Source: Whalleya microplaca (taxonomy: Eukaryota; Ascomycota; Sordariomycetes; Xylariales; Xylariaceae). Taken from it: a stretch of 64,000 nt of DNA. The DNA is taken from positions 682,001 through 746,000 of the forward strand of contig MU385722.1 in assembly GCA_022497155.1 (NCBI GenBank), given 5' to 3'. The notes beneath the pieces are model-generated. The model was not told the DNA's origin. It made no database searches and was given only the letters and a program-made list of their open reading frames with translations. Shown here piece after piece: positions 35,091-45,852 of the stretch (position 1 is the first letter of the stretch; each line of letters begins with the position of its first letter). A program made the position numbers and the translations under genes.

Positions 35091-35587
35091 AACAACACCT
35101 AGCCCACCTAAAACTCCCCCCTCTCCACTTAGTATAGCGCCATCATACGCTGGCATAGGTAACCTCTCAGATTAGTATATAAATCAGTGTCGGTTAGTGA
35201 AATTATAATATACTTAGATATATATATACCTAAGGTAAGTAGTTATTCTATATCTTATTTATATTAATTGCAATTACAGCCTCCTTTAACACTCGCTATT
35301 TATAATAACTACTTCCTTATATAAATAATTAGCTATTATAGTATCTTTTATATCGACTAATTATATAAGCTAACGTTACTTAAACACTGCTAATATAAAA
35401 ATACCATCAAACAGTAATACGCGTTAGATGCTTCCAGCGCGTACGGTATTTACATATACGTAGTACATCTTATCTACATATAAATCTGGAGGGGTACCCA
35501 TGTCAGCGGCATACTTTGGTACTGAGTGGAGAGGGGGGGGGGTTTTAGGAAAAAAGGGAGGGAGTTTTAGGTGGGCTAAACAACACC
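35091..35587. mobile_element. Non-autonomous inverted-repeat transposon (MULE-like MITE)
   Basis: The element spans 35100-35578 (479 bp) and is bounded by perfect 19-bp terminal inverted repeats beginning TAGCCCACCTAAAACTCCC. It is flanked by a perfect 9-bp direct repeat AACAACACC (35091-35099 and 35579-35587), the target-site duplication. Subterminal similarity continues inward (CCCTCTCCACT-AGTA...GCTG-CAT). The right arm carries an extra ~30-bp partial duplication of the terminus. The interior is AT-rich with no coding frame. Nine-bp duplications are typical of Mutator-like elements, including fungal Hop; reading TA as the duplication would instead suggest Tc1/mariner, but the 9-bp repeat is the stronger evidence. 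Confidence 0.85.
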
Positions 35588-36027
35588 ACTAATGCGCCTG
35601 TCAGATTTCTTTACTAACTCCATACTTGCCAGCTATATCACAATACTTTCTGCCTGGCCTGGGTCACAAGTGGCTGCCTTGTGCGATACAGCACTTTGCT
35701 GCTTACAGTTGAGTCAATAGGTAAACAAGGCAAGTTCGAGACCGCGGATCTTACCGCTACGCCCTACATGTAATGGCTGCGCCAATATGTAGTCCCAAAG
35801 CCTTACGCTTCGCCCCCAAAGTCCTATCAAACACCGACCTACATGGCAGTTATATATGACTGCTTATTCTATAAACTATTCCTTCCTCAGAAACAGCTTC
35901 TTTCTTATTTATGCTCTGCTAGATAACTCATTCAAGTCCTACGGCTTACCATATCAGCCAGTAATTAGTGAGCCAATCACAGGTGTTCTCATCGCAAACT
36001 CATCATTTTCAACCAACTCTACGCATT
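35588..36027. other. 2OG oxygenase promoter region
   Basis: Intergenic. A tRNA-like fragment (box-B-like AGTTCGAGACC near 35730) is present but does not fold as a tRNA. Confidence 0.45.
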
Positions 36028-36867
36028 ATGAGTCGTAGACAGGGTCAGGCAGTAAGAACCTCATATCGATCTCAGGCTGTCGAAATCCCCGATGATTTCC
36101 TCACATCCAAGCCAGAGGATGCCAAGCCCATCACATTCTCGCAGATAGACTTCGAGAAGACTGTTCTACCAGAGTACAAGGGCGGCTATGCCGTAGTGCT
36201 AGACCACGTTCTCAGCCCATCCGAATGCGCGAAGCTCATCGAGTTGGCAGAATCCAGCGTGCTGGATGAAGAGAAAGAGAACGGGTCGTCCTGGAGACCA
36301 GCACTCGTCAACATCGGCGCCGGCTACGAGGTGGCCGTCCTGGATTACCGGAACAGCGATCGGATCATATGGGACCAGCAGGAGGTCGTCGACCGCCTCT
36401 GGGCACGCCTGCACACCGTGCCGCAAATCAAGGACAAGCTGTCCTCGTTCTCGGAATCGGACCTGCTTGGCTCTCGGAGACACCAAGAGGCTGGGTCGGT
36501 ATGGGACTTCCACAGGCTCAATAAGCGGATGCGGTTCCTCAAGTACGGACCGGGGCAGTTCTTCCGACCCCACTGCGACGGTGCGTACGGCGAGACGAGC
36601 GAGGGCCATCCCGTGCTCACGCACTACACGGTACATCTCTACCTGAACGATTCGAAGCAAGAGGTCGGCGGCGGGGAAGCGGACCTGGTCGGCGGCGCGA
36701 CGTCGTTCTTGTCGAGTGATGAGAAACGGAAGCTCGATGTGGATCCCAAGGCCGGCAGGGTTCTGATCTTTCAACATAGACGACTCTACCATTCCGGCGA
36801 CGATGTGAAGGAGGGCACCAAGTACACGATGAGGACAGATATCATGTATCGGGAGCGAGACTCTTGA
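36028..36867 (+). CDS. 2-oxoglutarate/Fe(II) oxygenase, prolyl-4-hydroxylase type
   Basis: Intronless 279 aa from ATG 36028; an upstream start at 35968 (TTG-like) is not needed. The iron site is H-x-D in FFRPHCDGAY with the distal His in RLYHSGDDV. The 2OG-binding basic residue follows in KYTMRTDIMY, and VHLYLND is the core strand. No signal peptide is visible, unlike collagen hydroxylases of the ER, so a cytosolic or nuclear hydroxylase is more likely. The family hydroxylates prolines or other residues in proteins; the target is unknown. Confidence 0.88.
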   Translation: MSRRQGQAVRTSYRSQAVEIPDDFLTSKPEDAKPITFSQIDFEKTVLPEYKGGYAVVLDHVLSPSECAKLIELAESSVLDEEKENGSSWRPALVNIGAGYEVAVLDYRNSDRIIWDQQEVVDRLWARLHTVPQIKDKLSSFSESDLLGSRRHQEAGSVWDFHRLNKRMRFLKYGPGQFFRPHCDGAYGETSEGHPVLTHYTVHLYLNDSKQEVGGGEADLVGGATSFLSSDEKRKLDVDPKAGRVLIFQHRRLYHSGDDVKEGTKYTMRTDIMYRERDS

Positions 36868-37197
36868 GGTTGTCAAACTTTTGACCTTTACTATGCAAAT
36901 ACAAAAACTGTTCTTGGGGCAACAATTGACTGCAATGAATATTTTTATACGATGCAACAACTCGCATTTCATCAGTGCTGTAACTGTATTGTCTGCAAAT
37001 GAACAGTGACTCGTTTTCCTTGCTGGAACTTTATCAGAGACAAGTGCAGAGGTGACCCAGCGAAGTCTTTGCTGTTTAGAAGTCTCATGGGACATCGAAT
37101 TGAGGTCCACCTGAATGCGCTGATATACACGTGTGTGTATGTGTGACCTAGAATCAACTAAATCATCCATCCAATGCACTCATCCCGATCTTAGTCG
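36868..37197. other. Convergent 3' flanks
   Basis: Short spacer between convergent genes, probably both 3' UTRs. Nothing else seen. Confidence 0.5.
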
Positions 37198-37881
37198 TCA
37201 CCTCCATATCTCCTTAATGGACTTGATGACTTTACAGTTTGACTTATGACCCATCTCACTCCAACCTTTTACTTGGCAAGCCTTTCATCAGAAGAGTTAG
37301 CATTCACTCAGGACAGCCATGAAATCCTAGCGACGCAGGAAGGGGTAACTAACCTTGCTACAGTAAGAGGCCGTCCCACACCCGGTGCATCTCATCGGTG
37401 AGCCCTCAACATTGCCGCAAGCAGCACACTTTGCCCCAGATCCCTCTATGCCAATCACCTGACCAAGCTCAAGGACTTGAGCTAAAGTACCGGGGATCAC
37501 CTATTCGTACAGGTGTTAACAAACTAACTCGACCGTGAAGAAACCAACTGGGCTAAGCACTATACTCACTTTCGCCTCGCCGCCCCGGCCCTCCTCGACC
37601 TTCACGATCGCCTTCTTGCCCTCCTCCCTATCCGTCCTCGTGGCACGGGGAACCACAATCGTGTAGCCCTTCTTGAACCCCTTCAGGCTCAGGCCCTTGT
37701 CGTCGAAGATAATGGCAAAGTCAAGTCCCGTCCGGTCGGTAATTATGAGTGTGGGCTTGGTGATAGTCATGTTCTCCTTGATCTGAGCTAGGAGGAACCA
37801 GTTCTCTCCGGGCGCGGCCTCCGGAGATGTCGGCAGTTCATAGAACGCCGGAAAGACGCTCGCATCTTCGAATACCGGCAT
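37198..37881 (-). CDS. MYND-type zinc-finger protein, 180 aa
   Basis: Three exons: 37881-37570, 37500-37354 and 37281-37198, all phase 0, 180 aa. The N-terminal ~115 residues form a beta-rich region resembling part of a small OB/PH-like fold (ENWFLLAQIKE, LDFAIIFDDKG). The C-terminus is a complete MYND finger assembled across the last intron: CAACG, CTGCGTASYCSK|ACQ, GHKSNC. MYND fingers bind proline-rich partners and occur in many small fungal proteins of unknown role. The last exon encodes only 27 residues and would be missed by single-exon prediction. Confidence 0.88.
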
Positions 37882-38445
37882 GATACCTCTCGCGCTACCG
37901 TACTTACTAGCATTGGCTACTCCGTTATCCTTGGTTTTAGAGATAAGCCCGGCGAAATAACAATGGCCGTGTCTATGTATGATAAGGATTCAGTAGACAC
38001 GAGACTGTGAGGCAGGACACCTAATAAAAATGTTGCAGATCCGGCGGACATGAAACACGGAGATCCTTGGTGGGGCCGCGATGCGGCTGATAATCGATGT
38101 GGTCTCCTAACCATAGCAGAAGACCACTGTTACTCTGCTGAAAATAATAACACAAGACATGATGCCGTTCATGGAATACCTACCTGAATTGTTATTAAGA
38201 GTTCGCCGGTCCCCACTTGATATCCTTGCCATGGGCATTGGACCATGCTGCCCATACGTAAGCCTTTTTCAGCTTTTGCCATTCTCGTCACATTATGGTG
38301 GGTTTATACCCCCTGTTACATCCTACCCTCATATATATAATACTACCTTTCCCGGTGTCATTCATATGACAACATAGTAAAGCATTCAACTTTCTCCCTT
38401 CCACTCGTGAAAGGAAACCAAGTCCCTGGACGAAGTTACTAGAAA
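37882..38445. other. Divergent promoter region
   Basis: Shared upstream sequence of the MYND and HET genes. A TATATATAAT-like box lies near 38332. No gene seen. Confidence 0.5.
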
Positions 38446-40782
38446 ATGGAACACAAATTGCATTATAGCCCGCTCTTAAATCGCGACATTCGAGTCATTC
38501 AGCTTCTCACGGCGGTAGATGATCCAGTTCACGCGACCGGTCCGGTACATTGTAGAATTGTTCATGTTTCGCTCGATGACTCCCATCGGGTCGATGATGG
38601 TGGGAGGGCAACAAAAGGATCCAATCGCATCTGGCCGGTGAGCGTGGATGATGTTGTTGACGACGCCGTCGATGGAGAACCCGAGACATCGCATCCGGGG
38701 GGTTTCGGTAGTCTCTTTGAAAGAAGTCTCGCGGAACGCCTTTTCCCTATACTCCGTATACCAGAAGTGCCATACTTGGAGAGGCCCAATTGTCTCAAGA
38801 GAAAAACTCGGAAGACGGAATCTCAGCACACAGCAAAAGCATGGGACCCAAGCAAGGATCCAGAAGCTGACCTGCCTTGGCGCTACACCTGGGGTGACTT
38901 TGTCGCTCTATCCTACGTCTGGGGTGATCAATCCATTAGGGCCGAAATATATGTCAACGATGTACCTGTGTCGGTGACGGCTAGTCTTGAGTCGGCTTTA
39001 CGAGAGTTGCGAAATAATAGTCGCATACAGCAAGGCTTTTTTGTTTGGGTTGATGCGTTATGCATCGACCAAGAAGATCTAGATGAGCGTTCAGCGCAGG
39101 TCGCGCGAATGAAGGACATATATCAAAAGGCGTGGCATGTTGTTATATGGCTTGGTCCCGAGGACAATCGCAGCAGTCTAGCAATGTTGGCGCTCCGATA
39201 CATGAGTCTCCATGCGAAGCAGGGAGATGTACTGTCTAAACTCTACAAGAGGGTCGAATTCTACGTCGTTCGATTACCGTTCATGCAATGGCAGCATACA
39301 CATGCTAGTCTACACATACGCAAAGCTGTGCTCAATGCTATCCACCACCTCCTTGCTAGGTCGTACTGGCGTAGGCTGTGGATTATCCAAGAGGTCGTTC
39401 TAGGATCTAGAGAAGCGCCTGTGCTTTGTGGCAACAGTTCTATCCTGTTGAAAGATATTTTCGATTCTCTGCAGGTCATGAAGGAAGACGGCGATACACT
39501 AGGTCAATACATTATCTTTTCTGCAAGAGGGACGGGCCAACCAAGGTGGAACATCATGGGAGACGATACGTATGAGATCTCGGAGAAGTTATGGGAAAGA
39601 CCTGTCGCGATAACAGCATTACAGTCATTGGAGACGAACCTCTCAACACCGAACAGAGGCGTTTACGATGCTCTACTACTTAGCCGCGAAGCCAACGCTA
39701 CCGACGAAAGAGATCGTGTGTACGGTATCCTTGGTTTACCACAGGTCGCAGACAACATTAAGCTGATTCCCGATTACAATCTTACGGCCTCTAAAACTTT
39801 CATCCTTTTCTCGGCGTGTCTCCTTGCAAGTGGTGATGCAAACGGCCTCCGCCTCGTGAACAGCGCAGTGCCACAGATAGGAACTAAATACTTCAAAAGC
39901 AAGCACTTTTCACGCCCTCGGGCGCCAAAGTTCATCCGTAGGCATCGCACCATACACCGTGGCTGCGAGCACGACTTACCATCCTGGGTAATCTGCTGGT
40001 CCTGTCGACGCAACCCAGCGCAGCCATTCCTGAACCGCTTCAGCACCCTTCCCTTCTTCCCATTCCCAGCCACGGTCCCCCAAATCACAAACGACAACCT
40101 CCTCACTGTCAAAGGTATAATCTTCGACACCATCACAACTCTAAGCGCCTTCCACGCTACCGAACCCGATAAATTCTACCCGCACAATGACCCAGATCCC
40201 CCACAAAGCCCCTACGGCTCCCCTGACGACACCCGAGAAGCCCTGGCACGCACTTTAATAGGCAACAGCACCGACGGTCCAGATCCCAGCGTGATCCTAC
40301 ATCCTAAAATTTGGAGCACTGGTATCATGGGTATTGACGACAACATCTTCGGGCTCAAGGACTTCTTCTACCGCAACCGTGCGCTACAACTCTTCGACGG
40401 CTGGTCACTAGACTCCTTTGTCCGCAATGCCAAACCCGTACCTATTAGCCGCCGCGTCCGCAATACCGCGAGTACGGCACCGCGGATCCTCCGCGTCACG
40501 GCCGCGCACCGGGAGGCGCTGGCAACCGCGATGAAACGGTTGGCATGGCGCAGGTTAGTGACAACGCATACCGGGTACTTAGGTCTCGTGCCTGCGGCGA
40601 CGAAGGTGGGAGACGTGATTACCGTACTTGCTGGGTGTGATGCCCCGTTGGTCCTGAGGTCGGAGGGCAAGGGAAGATACTCGGTTGTGGGTGAGGCATA
40701 TGTGCATTGGGTTACGGGCCAGGAATTAAATCAGCGTTTCGAAAAGGGAATATGTACTATAGATGATATATGTATTTGTTAG
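38446..40782 (+). CDS. HET-domain (heterokaryon incompatibility) protein
   Basis: Intronless, 778 aa. The HET domain spans about residues 140-320 with its three canonical blocks: FVALSYVWGDQ, FVWVDALCIDQEDLDERSAQ and KAWHVVIWLGPED. HET proteins mediate non-self recognition and regulated cell death when incompatible strains fuse, and their domain is distantly TIR-like. The C-terminal ~400 residues lack repeats such as WD40 or ankyrin. A run near 625-720 is basic. Sitting in an accessory-rich stretch is typical of this rapidly evolving family. Its partner allele cannot be inferred. Confidence 0.92.
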   Translation: MEHKLHYSPLLNRDIRVIQLLTAVDDPVHATGPVHCRIVHVSLDDSHRVDDGGRATKGSNRIWPVSVDDVVDDAVDGEPETSHPGGFGSLFERSLAERLFPILRIPEVPYLERPNCLKRKTRKTESQHTAKAWDPSKDPEADLPWRYTWGDFVALSYVWGDQSIRAEIYVNDVPVSVTASLESALRELRNNSRIQQGFFVWVDALCIDQEDLDERSAQVARMKDIYQKAWHVVIWLGPEDNRSSLAMLALRYMSLHAKQGDVLSKLYKRVEFYVVRLPFMQWQHTHASLHIRKAVLNAIHHLLARSYWRRLWIIQEVVLGSREAPVLCGNSSILLKDIFDSLQVMKEDGDTLGQYIIFSARGTGQPRWNIMGDDTYEISEKLWERPVAITALQSLETNLSTPNRGVYDALLLSREANATDERDRVYGILGLPQVADNIKLIPDYNLTASKTFILFSACLLASGDANGLRLVNSAVPQIGTKYFKSKHFSRPRAPKFIRRHRTIHRGCEHDLPSWVICWSCRRNPAQPFLNRFSTLPFFPFPATVPQITNDNLLTVKGIIFDTITTLSAFHATEPDKFYPHNDPDPPQSPYGSPDDTREALARTLIGNSTDGPDPSVILHPKIWSTGIMGIDDNIFGLKDFFYRNRALQLFDGWSLDSFVRNAKPVPISRRVRNTASTAPRILRVTAAHREALATAMKRLAWRRLVTTHTGYLGLVPAATKVGDVITVLAGCDAPLVLRSEGKGRYSVVGEAYVHWVTGQELNQRFEKGICTIDDICIC

Positions 40783-41677
40783 GCGATTTGACGAAGACAT
40801 TATCATGGTCATTCCCTTCTTAATAGGGGCAGTCCAAAATCACGTGATGTCCCTTTTTCCCATTGTGACGATTCGACCACATGTAGGATAGTTTTAGCCC
40901 TTCTAAAGATCTGCTGAGCACGCCAAACAAATGCTATTTAATACCGTTCTAACCATATTTCTTAATATGTTCAAGTTCACAGCGTAATGCATTGTAGAAA
41001 CCAGGAACTCCCAGGAATAACCAGTGATAGCCACTCTCTGTTTTATACCAAATGGTCTTAGGATAGCTTTCAGCTGTCATAGGGAACTATGTACTAAGTA
41101 TTGTCGGAGAATAAAAACTATGCGATTGCTTCTGTGTAGGCTCAAACGTTTAGGCGATGTGCGACATGGAAGCTTGCATGACAGTTATGAGAACTTGACA
41201 TTGAACTTTTCCCTTTTTCCACTTGCCCCTTTTACAAAGTGGCCTGGATGATCACAGTTACATGTGCAGGTTTTAGTGAAGATAGCCGGCAAGCCAAGTG
41301 TTGCTAACCAGTTCTTGCAACACATTGCTCTGCATGAGATGGGCGGCATTGCCAATGCACGACGTCATAATCGAGAACGATTTGCCCATCACATTTGGAA
41401 TGTTCTTCCCTACCCATCATCCTAAGGCCGACGTCCTCGGCCCTGATGAGCTGCAGCAGGAACTCCTGAAATGCCGCAACTGTCACGGTATGTATAGTGG
41501 AAGGGTTATGGAGGCTCTGCTATCAACTTCCTATTTATTCAAAGGAAAACTAGGATGAGGAAAAAGTAAGGCAGAAACAAGACAAGGCTTGCGAGAAACT
41601 AGTATACACAACAGGCGGGAGGTGCTGGGCACTGATCCTAAATCTAGTACAGCCACGATACTGAGCAAGTTCTCACG
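40783..41677. other. Intergenic, no confident gene
   Basis: A plus-strand frame at 41298-41558 encodes 86 residues, including FPTHHPKADVLGPDELQQEL, but I recognise no family and see no splice partners. It may be a relic. Confidence 0.4.
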
Positions 41678-42928
41678 TTACGCCTTCGAGCCCTTCTTTT
41701 TCATTGGCCAGTTCCCCTTTTCGCACTGGGCCTTTGCAGTCTCGGAGATACGACTCTCGTCGTAGTTCATCCAAGCCTCGCGATAGTCGAGGTGGACTTT
41801 CGGGTCGGTAGCCACACCGGCCTTTAGGTAGACCGGATCCTGCTTGCAGAACGGCAGAGGCTTGTTGGAGGAGCAGTCAGTGGCCACAAAGATTGTAGCT
41901 CCGCCTGCTGTACCTGCGGCGGTTTGGAACGGCGTCTCCACACAGATTTCCTTGTCCTGTCTGTCTTTGCACCATTGGCTGCCGGGGTTCTTCTTCTTTT
42001 CAGCCTTCGAGTTGATACCGCAAGACCTAGACACATCGACTGCGTTAGCGGGCTTTTGTGTCTCGCCTGGAGTCGAGTGGGAAAGAGTAATAAGTATCAG
42101 AAACGAGATGAGCTTACTTGACCATATAAGGTACGAATGTCCAGTAACCGCAGTCGTTAAGTCTGTCCTTCGGCTTTGTGCGAGCGATATAATTCGTCGT
42201 GGACTTGCTCTCCGACCACGTGAATGAGGCGCCAGCCTGGAATGTAGCTTTAGACCATCCAAGGAATGGAGCACCAACTACAGCATCCAAAGTCAGCATG
42301 CTCGCCTTATAATTGACCTCACATCAGAAATCCCGAGAGGCGATCTAAGAACTCTTCACTCTCAAGAGTATCTCAAGATGAATCCTCATTCCAGAACCAG
42401 GGTGAAGGAGGTTATGAACAACTCCGGATGCTACTCACTTGTAAAGCTTTCGGTGACTTGCACTGTCATTCCCTCATCAAGACGGCATTCGCTCCCTTTG
42501 CCACATCTGCTGTTGTCAAACGGGATTTCCTTGCCATGGTGCCAGATAAGATTTCTTTCGCAGTATACATTGCAATTCTAAGAAATATTTTAGTCAATAG
42601 CCATTCACACTACCATCTTATGATGAACTCACGTGTGGTTCCTCGGGATGGTCCAAGCAATAATGGTTGTCTTGAACCTCAAACCCCTTTTTGGGTGTAC
42701 ATGTGAAGTTCTACGTAATATGGTTAGTGTACAGCTCCTGTATTTTCTTTTGAAGTATTTCACCTTATTCTCCGTTTGTGTGAGGGGATTAGGACATCCT
42801 TTGTTAAGCCATGGCTCGTTGGGTTGATCTACTCGAGCTACAATGTCTGAGATCGGGTCAAGCTGGAGAGCAGCTCCAAATGCCGCTGAGACAAAGCAGG
42901 ATACTCGAAGGAACGTCGACAGATGCAT
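41678..42928 (-). CDS. Cysteine-rich secreted protein, five exons, 296 aa
   Basis: Exons: 42928-42764, 42710-42633, 42577-42439, 42277-42118 and 42026-41678; all phases fit. The N-terminus is a signal peptide (MHLSTFLRVSCFVSAAFGA). The mature protein has about 14 cysteines, in clusters NFTCTPKKGFE, HYCLDHPEEPHNCNVYCE and RCGKGSECRLDEG. A beta-hairpin-like stretch follows (VQVTESFT, FQAGASFTWSESKSTTNYIA), then DCGYWTFVPYMVKSCG and a Lys-rich C-terminus. Size, secretion and cysteine content fit a candidate effector or extracellular binding protein. The alternating polar/non-polar hairpin recalls aerolysin-type beta pore-formers, but this is weak. I recognise no named family. Confidence 0.82.
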
Positions 42929-44778
42929 ACTGGGCTCTTTAAAAGCTGTGAGGGGTATCGATTATAGTCTTGCTTGTAGTATGGTGAATAGTTGTTTCTT
43001 GTGTGACTCTGTGATGATGAAACATGTATTTTGCCTATGGCGAGGAATTGGCAATCTATATACTGAATAAATGCTATGATGAAACAGGTTTCCACTCATA
43101 TATTAGTTCCACACTACATGTTTGCAAGCATCGAAGTCATGTTGAAAATAGAATAGCGACGATCATGAGCATGGTTAGGAAGGCTGTGCCTCCGTCTTTC
43201 TACGGATATTCAATGTGAAGGGCCCCAGGTATGATCCATCTAACTATACATTCAATGAAGCTATCTATACAATTGATATTTGGATTTGCATCATAGCCTC
43301 GCGAAAGCGAAACTCGCCTGGCCGACCATCGGTTCGTCGAGCGGTATAAGGCTGAAAGGAATACTCAACCCCACAAAGCTGTAGATCAGGATTGAAGATA
43401 TCTCGGCATGAACCAATGTCTAGCCTCAGCTGAGACGCTAGGGATCACCTTACCTACATATAACGTGGTTACCTAGAGAGACATGGGGAGAGGGTAAGGC
43501 AGTCTAGACTCTACCCTTGAACTGATCCACTCTAAGTGCGGCTCAGCTTTAGAAGATCGGTCACAATATCGGGAATCCAAAGTTTATTTTTCCGAGAACA
43601 AGTTGTGCCACCTGCGCCTCGAAGAAAGTTTCGATACATTACTGTCATACGCCAGAAGGAGCCATATCAACCCCGCTGCTGACCTTTCCCTTGCCAACAG
43701 TGAAGGTAGTATAGAGATGGCATCTCAGTCTAAGTGCAGGAGGCACTAGCTAGCTTGGTGGATTGAAAATAGGCGTATTTCCCCTGCAAGATGATGTCGG
43801 TCTCAATGGTAAAGGATCTACAAGCAGCTCGAGCGGGAGATCAACCCGCATCGCTTGCTAAAGTGGATTTCAATACTCAAAGTGATAAAGCTAATTATAA
43901 CTATCGACATATAAACTATACTAGACTACCTCATAACGTAATTACAGAACACAGACAGAGTTGATTTTTCTTGGCGACGCACACCGTCTGCACTGCTTCG
44001 CTGATTTTGCTGTATAGTTCGCTGTAACGGTATTGTGGCTGAAGTGTCAAGTTCATGCAGGCCACAATGGAATGATGTAAACTCGAATGTCCTTAGGTTA
44101 GTATGTGTGGAAGTGGCTGAGTTCTGCTTTCGATCAGTCAACCATATAGTAAAGCGCTAAACAGGCAATTCATATTTCCTCGACTCACATGAAATCTTTA
44201 TATAATGTAGTACATAATGCAGTGAGATTAAGTGCCTTTCACCTGGCACTCAAGTCTAGTGCAGCTCAATAGAAATGCAATGTCTTTGTCGTACTACAGA
44301 AAGCTCATAACAGCACTCGCAGCTGTGGTTACGCACATTCAACATTATACGCTAGTCGCTCATACCATAAACTCGAAATTATCCGACCAAGCTATTGGTC
44401 TAAAACCTCTCCCCTCTCCGTACGATGCATGTGGCATTTCAAGCATTTAGGTAACTTGTGACAGTTGATGCTAGAGTATTCTTGAATTAATGGTTGTTGA
44501 GGCTCAGGGTCTGGATCGTATCATATAGTCTTGCAAGTATTGAGCTAAGATTGGCCATGAATTCGCTACGTTGCATGCTTGGAAAATGGTGGTCACCATG
44601 ACGTGCAGAACGGTATTATAGATGACGTGGGAACCTGCACAGAAACGGAGTGATCGGTGCTTGATATATTCCATTAAAGGCCGGAATGCCCGCGCAGCCT
44701 ATACCAATCTACGCACCTACCATTCGATGGAAGAGACAGTAGGTTTCCTTTTACGACTTCAGCTATAACAGAAGGATA
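42929..44778. other. Long intergenic region, nothing recognised
   Basis: No credible coding region, repeat or RNA gene was seen on either strand. Short frames at 42843-43218, 43926-44141 and 44232-44450 have no family features. Confidence 0.45.
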
Positions 44779-45852
44779 TTGGAAGCAGGACTGAAGGTGA
44801 ATGATTTGGCTCTTGCTAGCACCTCAACAGTAATTGATGTCACATGCGAAGGGCTAAGGCGAGGGGAACCAAATGCTGTCACCAAATCTCTATATCACAC
44901 GCGTAGCCTATATCATGGCAGTACAATATGGCTGACTCCCCCTCAAGAGCCAAGCCAAGTCGGTGATTTCTCTACGTTGCATTCATCGGACGCTTACGAA
45001 AGTCGACTAGGAAGTGGTGTCATAACCTCTGGGGCTGAGGAGAGGCAAATTCTCTTCCGTTACGACAACGGCATCGATGACTTCCGCGATGGGGTATTAA
45101 CAAGCCAGAGCTGGTATAAAAAGCAACAAGAATCACTACGGGTAGACTCCCAGACAACTCCTTACGAAGCTCTCGTCCAAACTTTTCATCACCATAAATT
45201 ACAACAGTCCAGATCCCGCAATACAGTCTGCTGTTTCTCACAACCGCCTGTCTCATCATGTCCATCATCGTAATGACGAATGGTGTCTGGCAACAAAATG
45301 CCAGCGTATTGATGGATCATCTCGCTACTCCTCACGGCCCAGAGGCATCAAACATTCAAGAAACACTCAAGCTAGTATCATCATACGATTCTGGTGTGTA
45401 TCTCTACCGAACCCATCCTTTGTCCATGTAGTAACATACTGGATAGTAACATTCGACTTCTCGGATTTGATAGCCGAGCAATTGGTGGCTCACACCACTT
45501 CTCTTTCCTCGGGTCCCAAGCCTGGTGCTCTTGACATCAGCTGTTACAACCTGAAGGACGGGAACATAACTGAGGACGTGCACACCGTCTCCTTGCCATC
45601 AACGCGCCAAAACCCTCGTAAGCATACTACGCCCCGGTAGCTACCTAGCCTGTTGAAGTGTAGCTGATTCTTGTCGATATAAAAACAGATCCCGGGATAG
45701 ACATAGTACACCTTCATGACTGGTGCATGGGCAAGGCTACGGAGTCGTACATCCTGGGACAACGGTGTTTCCGCTTCGAGCAGGGGCGCTATGCGGGCCC
45801 CCTGCCATTTCCTGGTCTGGGCATTGTGGGCAAGGCCGTAGGGGATTCATGA
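44779..45852 (+). CDS. Predicted single-pass membrane protein, four exons, 292 aa
   Basis: Exons: 44779-45141, 45213-45393, 45447-45617 and 45689-45852, with introns GTAGAC...TCCAG, GTGTGT...GATAG and GTAAGC...AACAG. All phases agree and the frame ends at TGA 45850-45852. The first 121 residues are polar and lack a signal peptide. A single hydrophobic helix follows (SLLFLTTACLIMSIIVM, about residues 126-142), then an outside segment of about 145 residues with N-glycosylation sequons (NAS, NIT) and three to four cysteines (ISCYN, HDWCMG, GQRCF). The topology is type II or III. I do not recognise the family. The start ATG is uncertain, and intron 1 has the weakest splice sites. Confidence 0.6.

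Noticed and set aside
35102..35578. Alternative reading of the inverted-repeat element as Tc1/mariner with TA duplication
   Set aside because: The TA is fully explained as part of 19-bp inverted ends, because a perfect 9-bp direct repeat lies directly outside them.
35700..35775. tRNA-like fragment near a box-B-like sequence
   Set aside because: The box-A-like element is on the opposite strand and the stem pairings of a tRNA are missing; at most a decayed tRNA-derived element.
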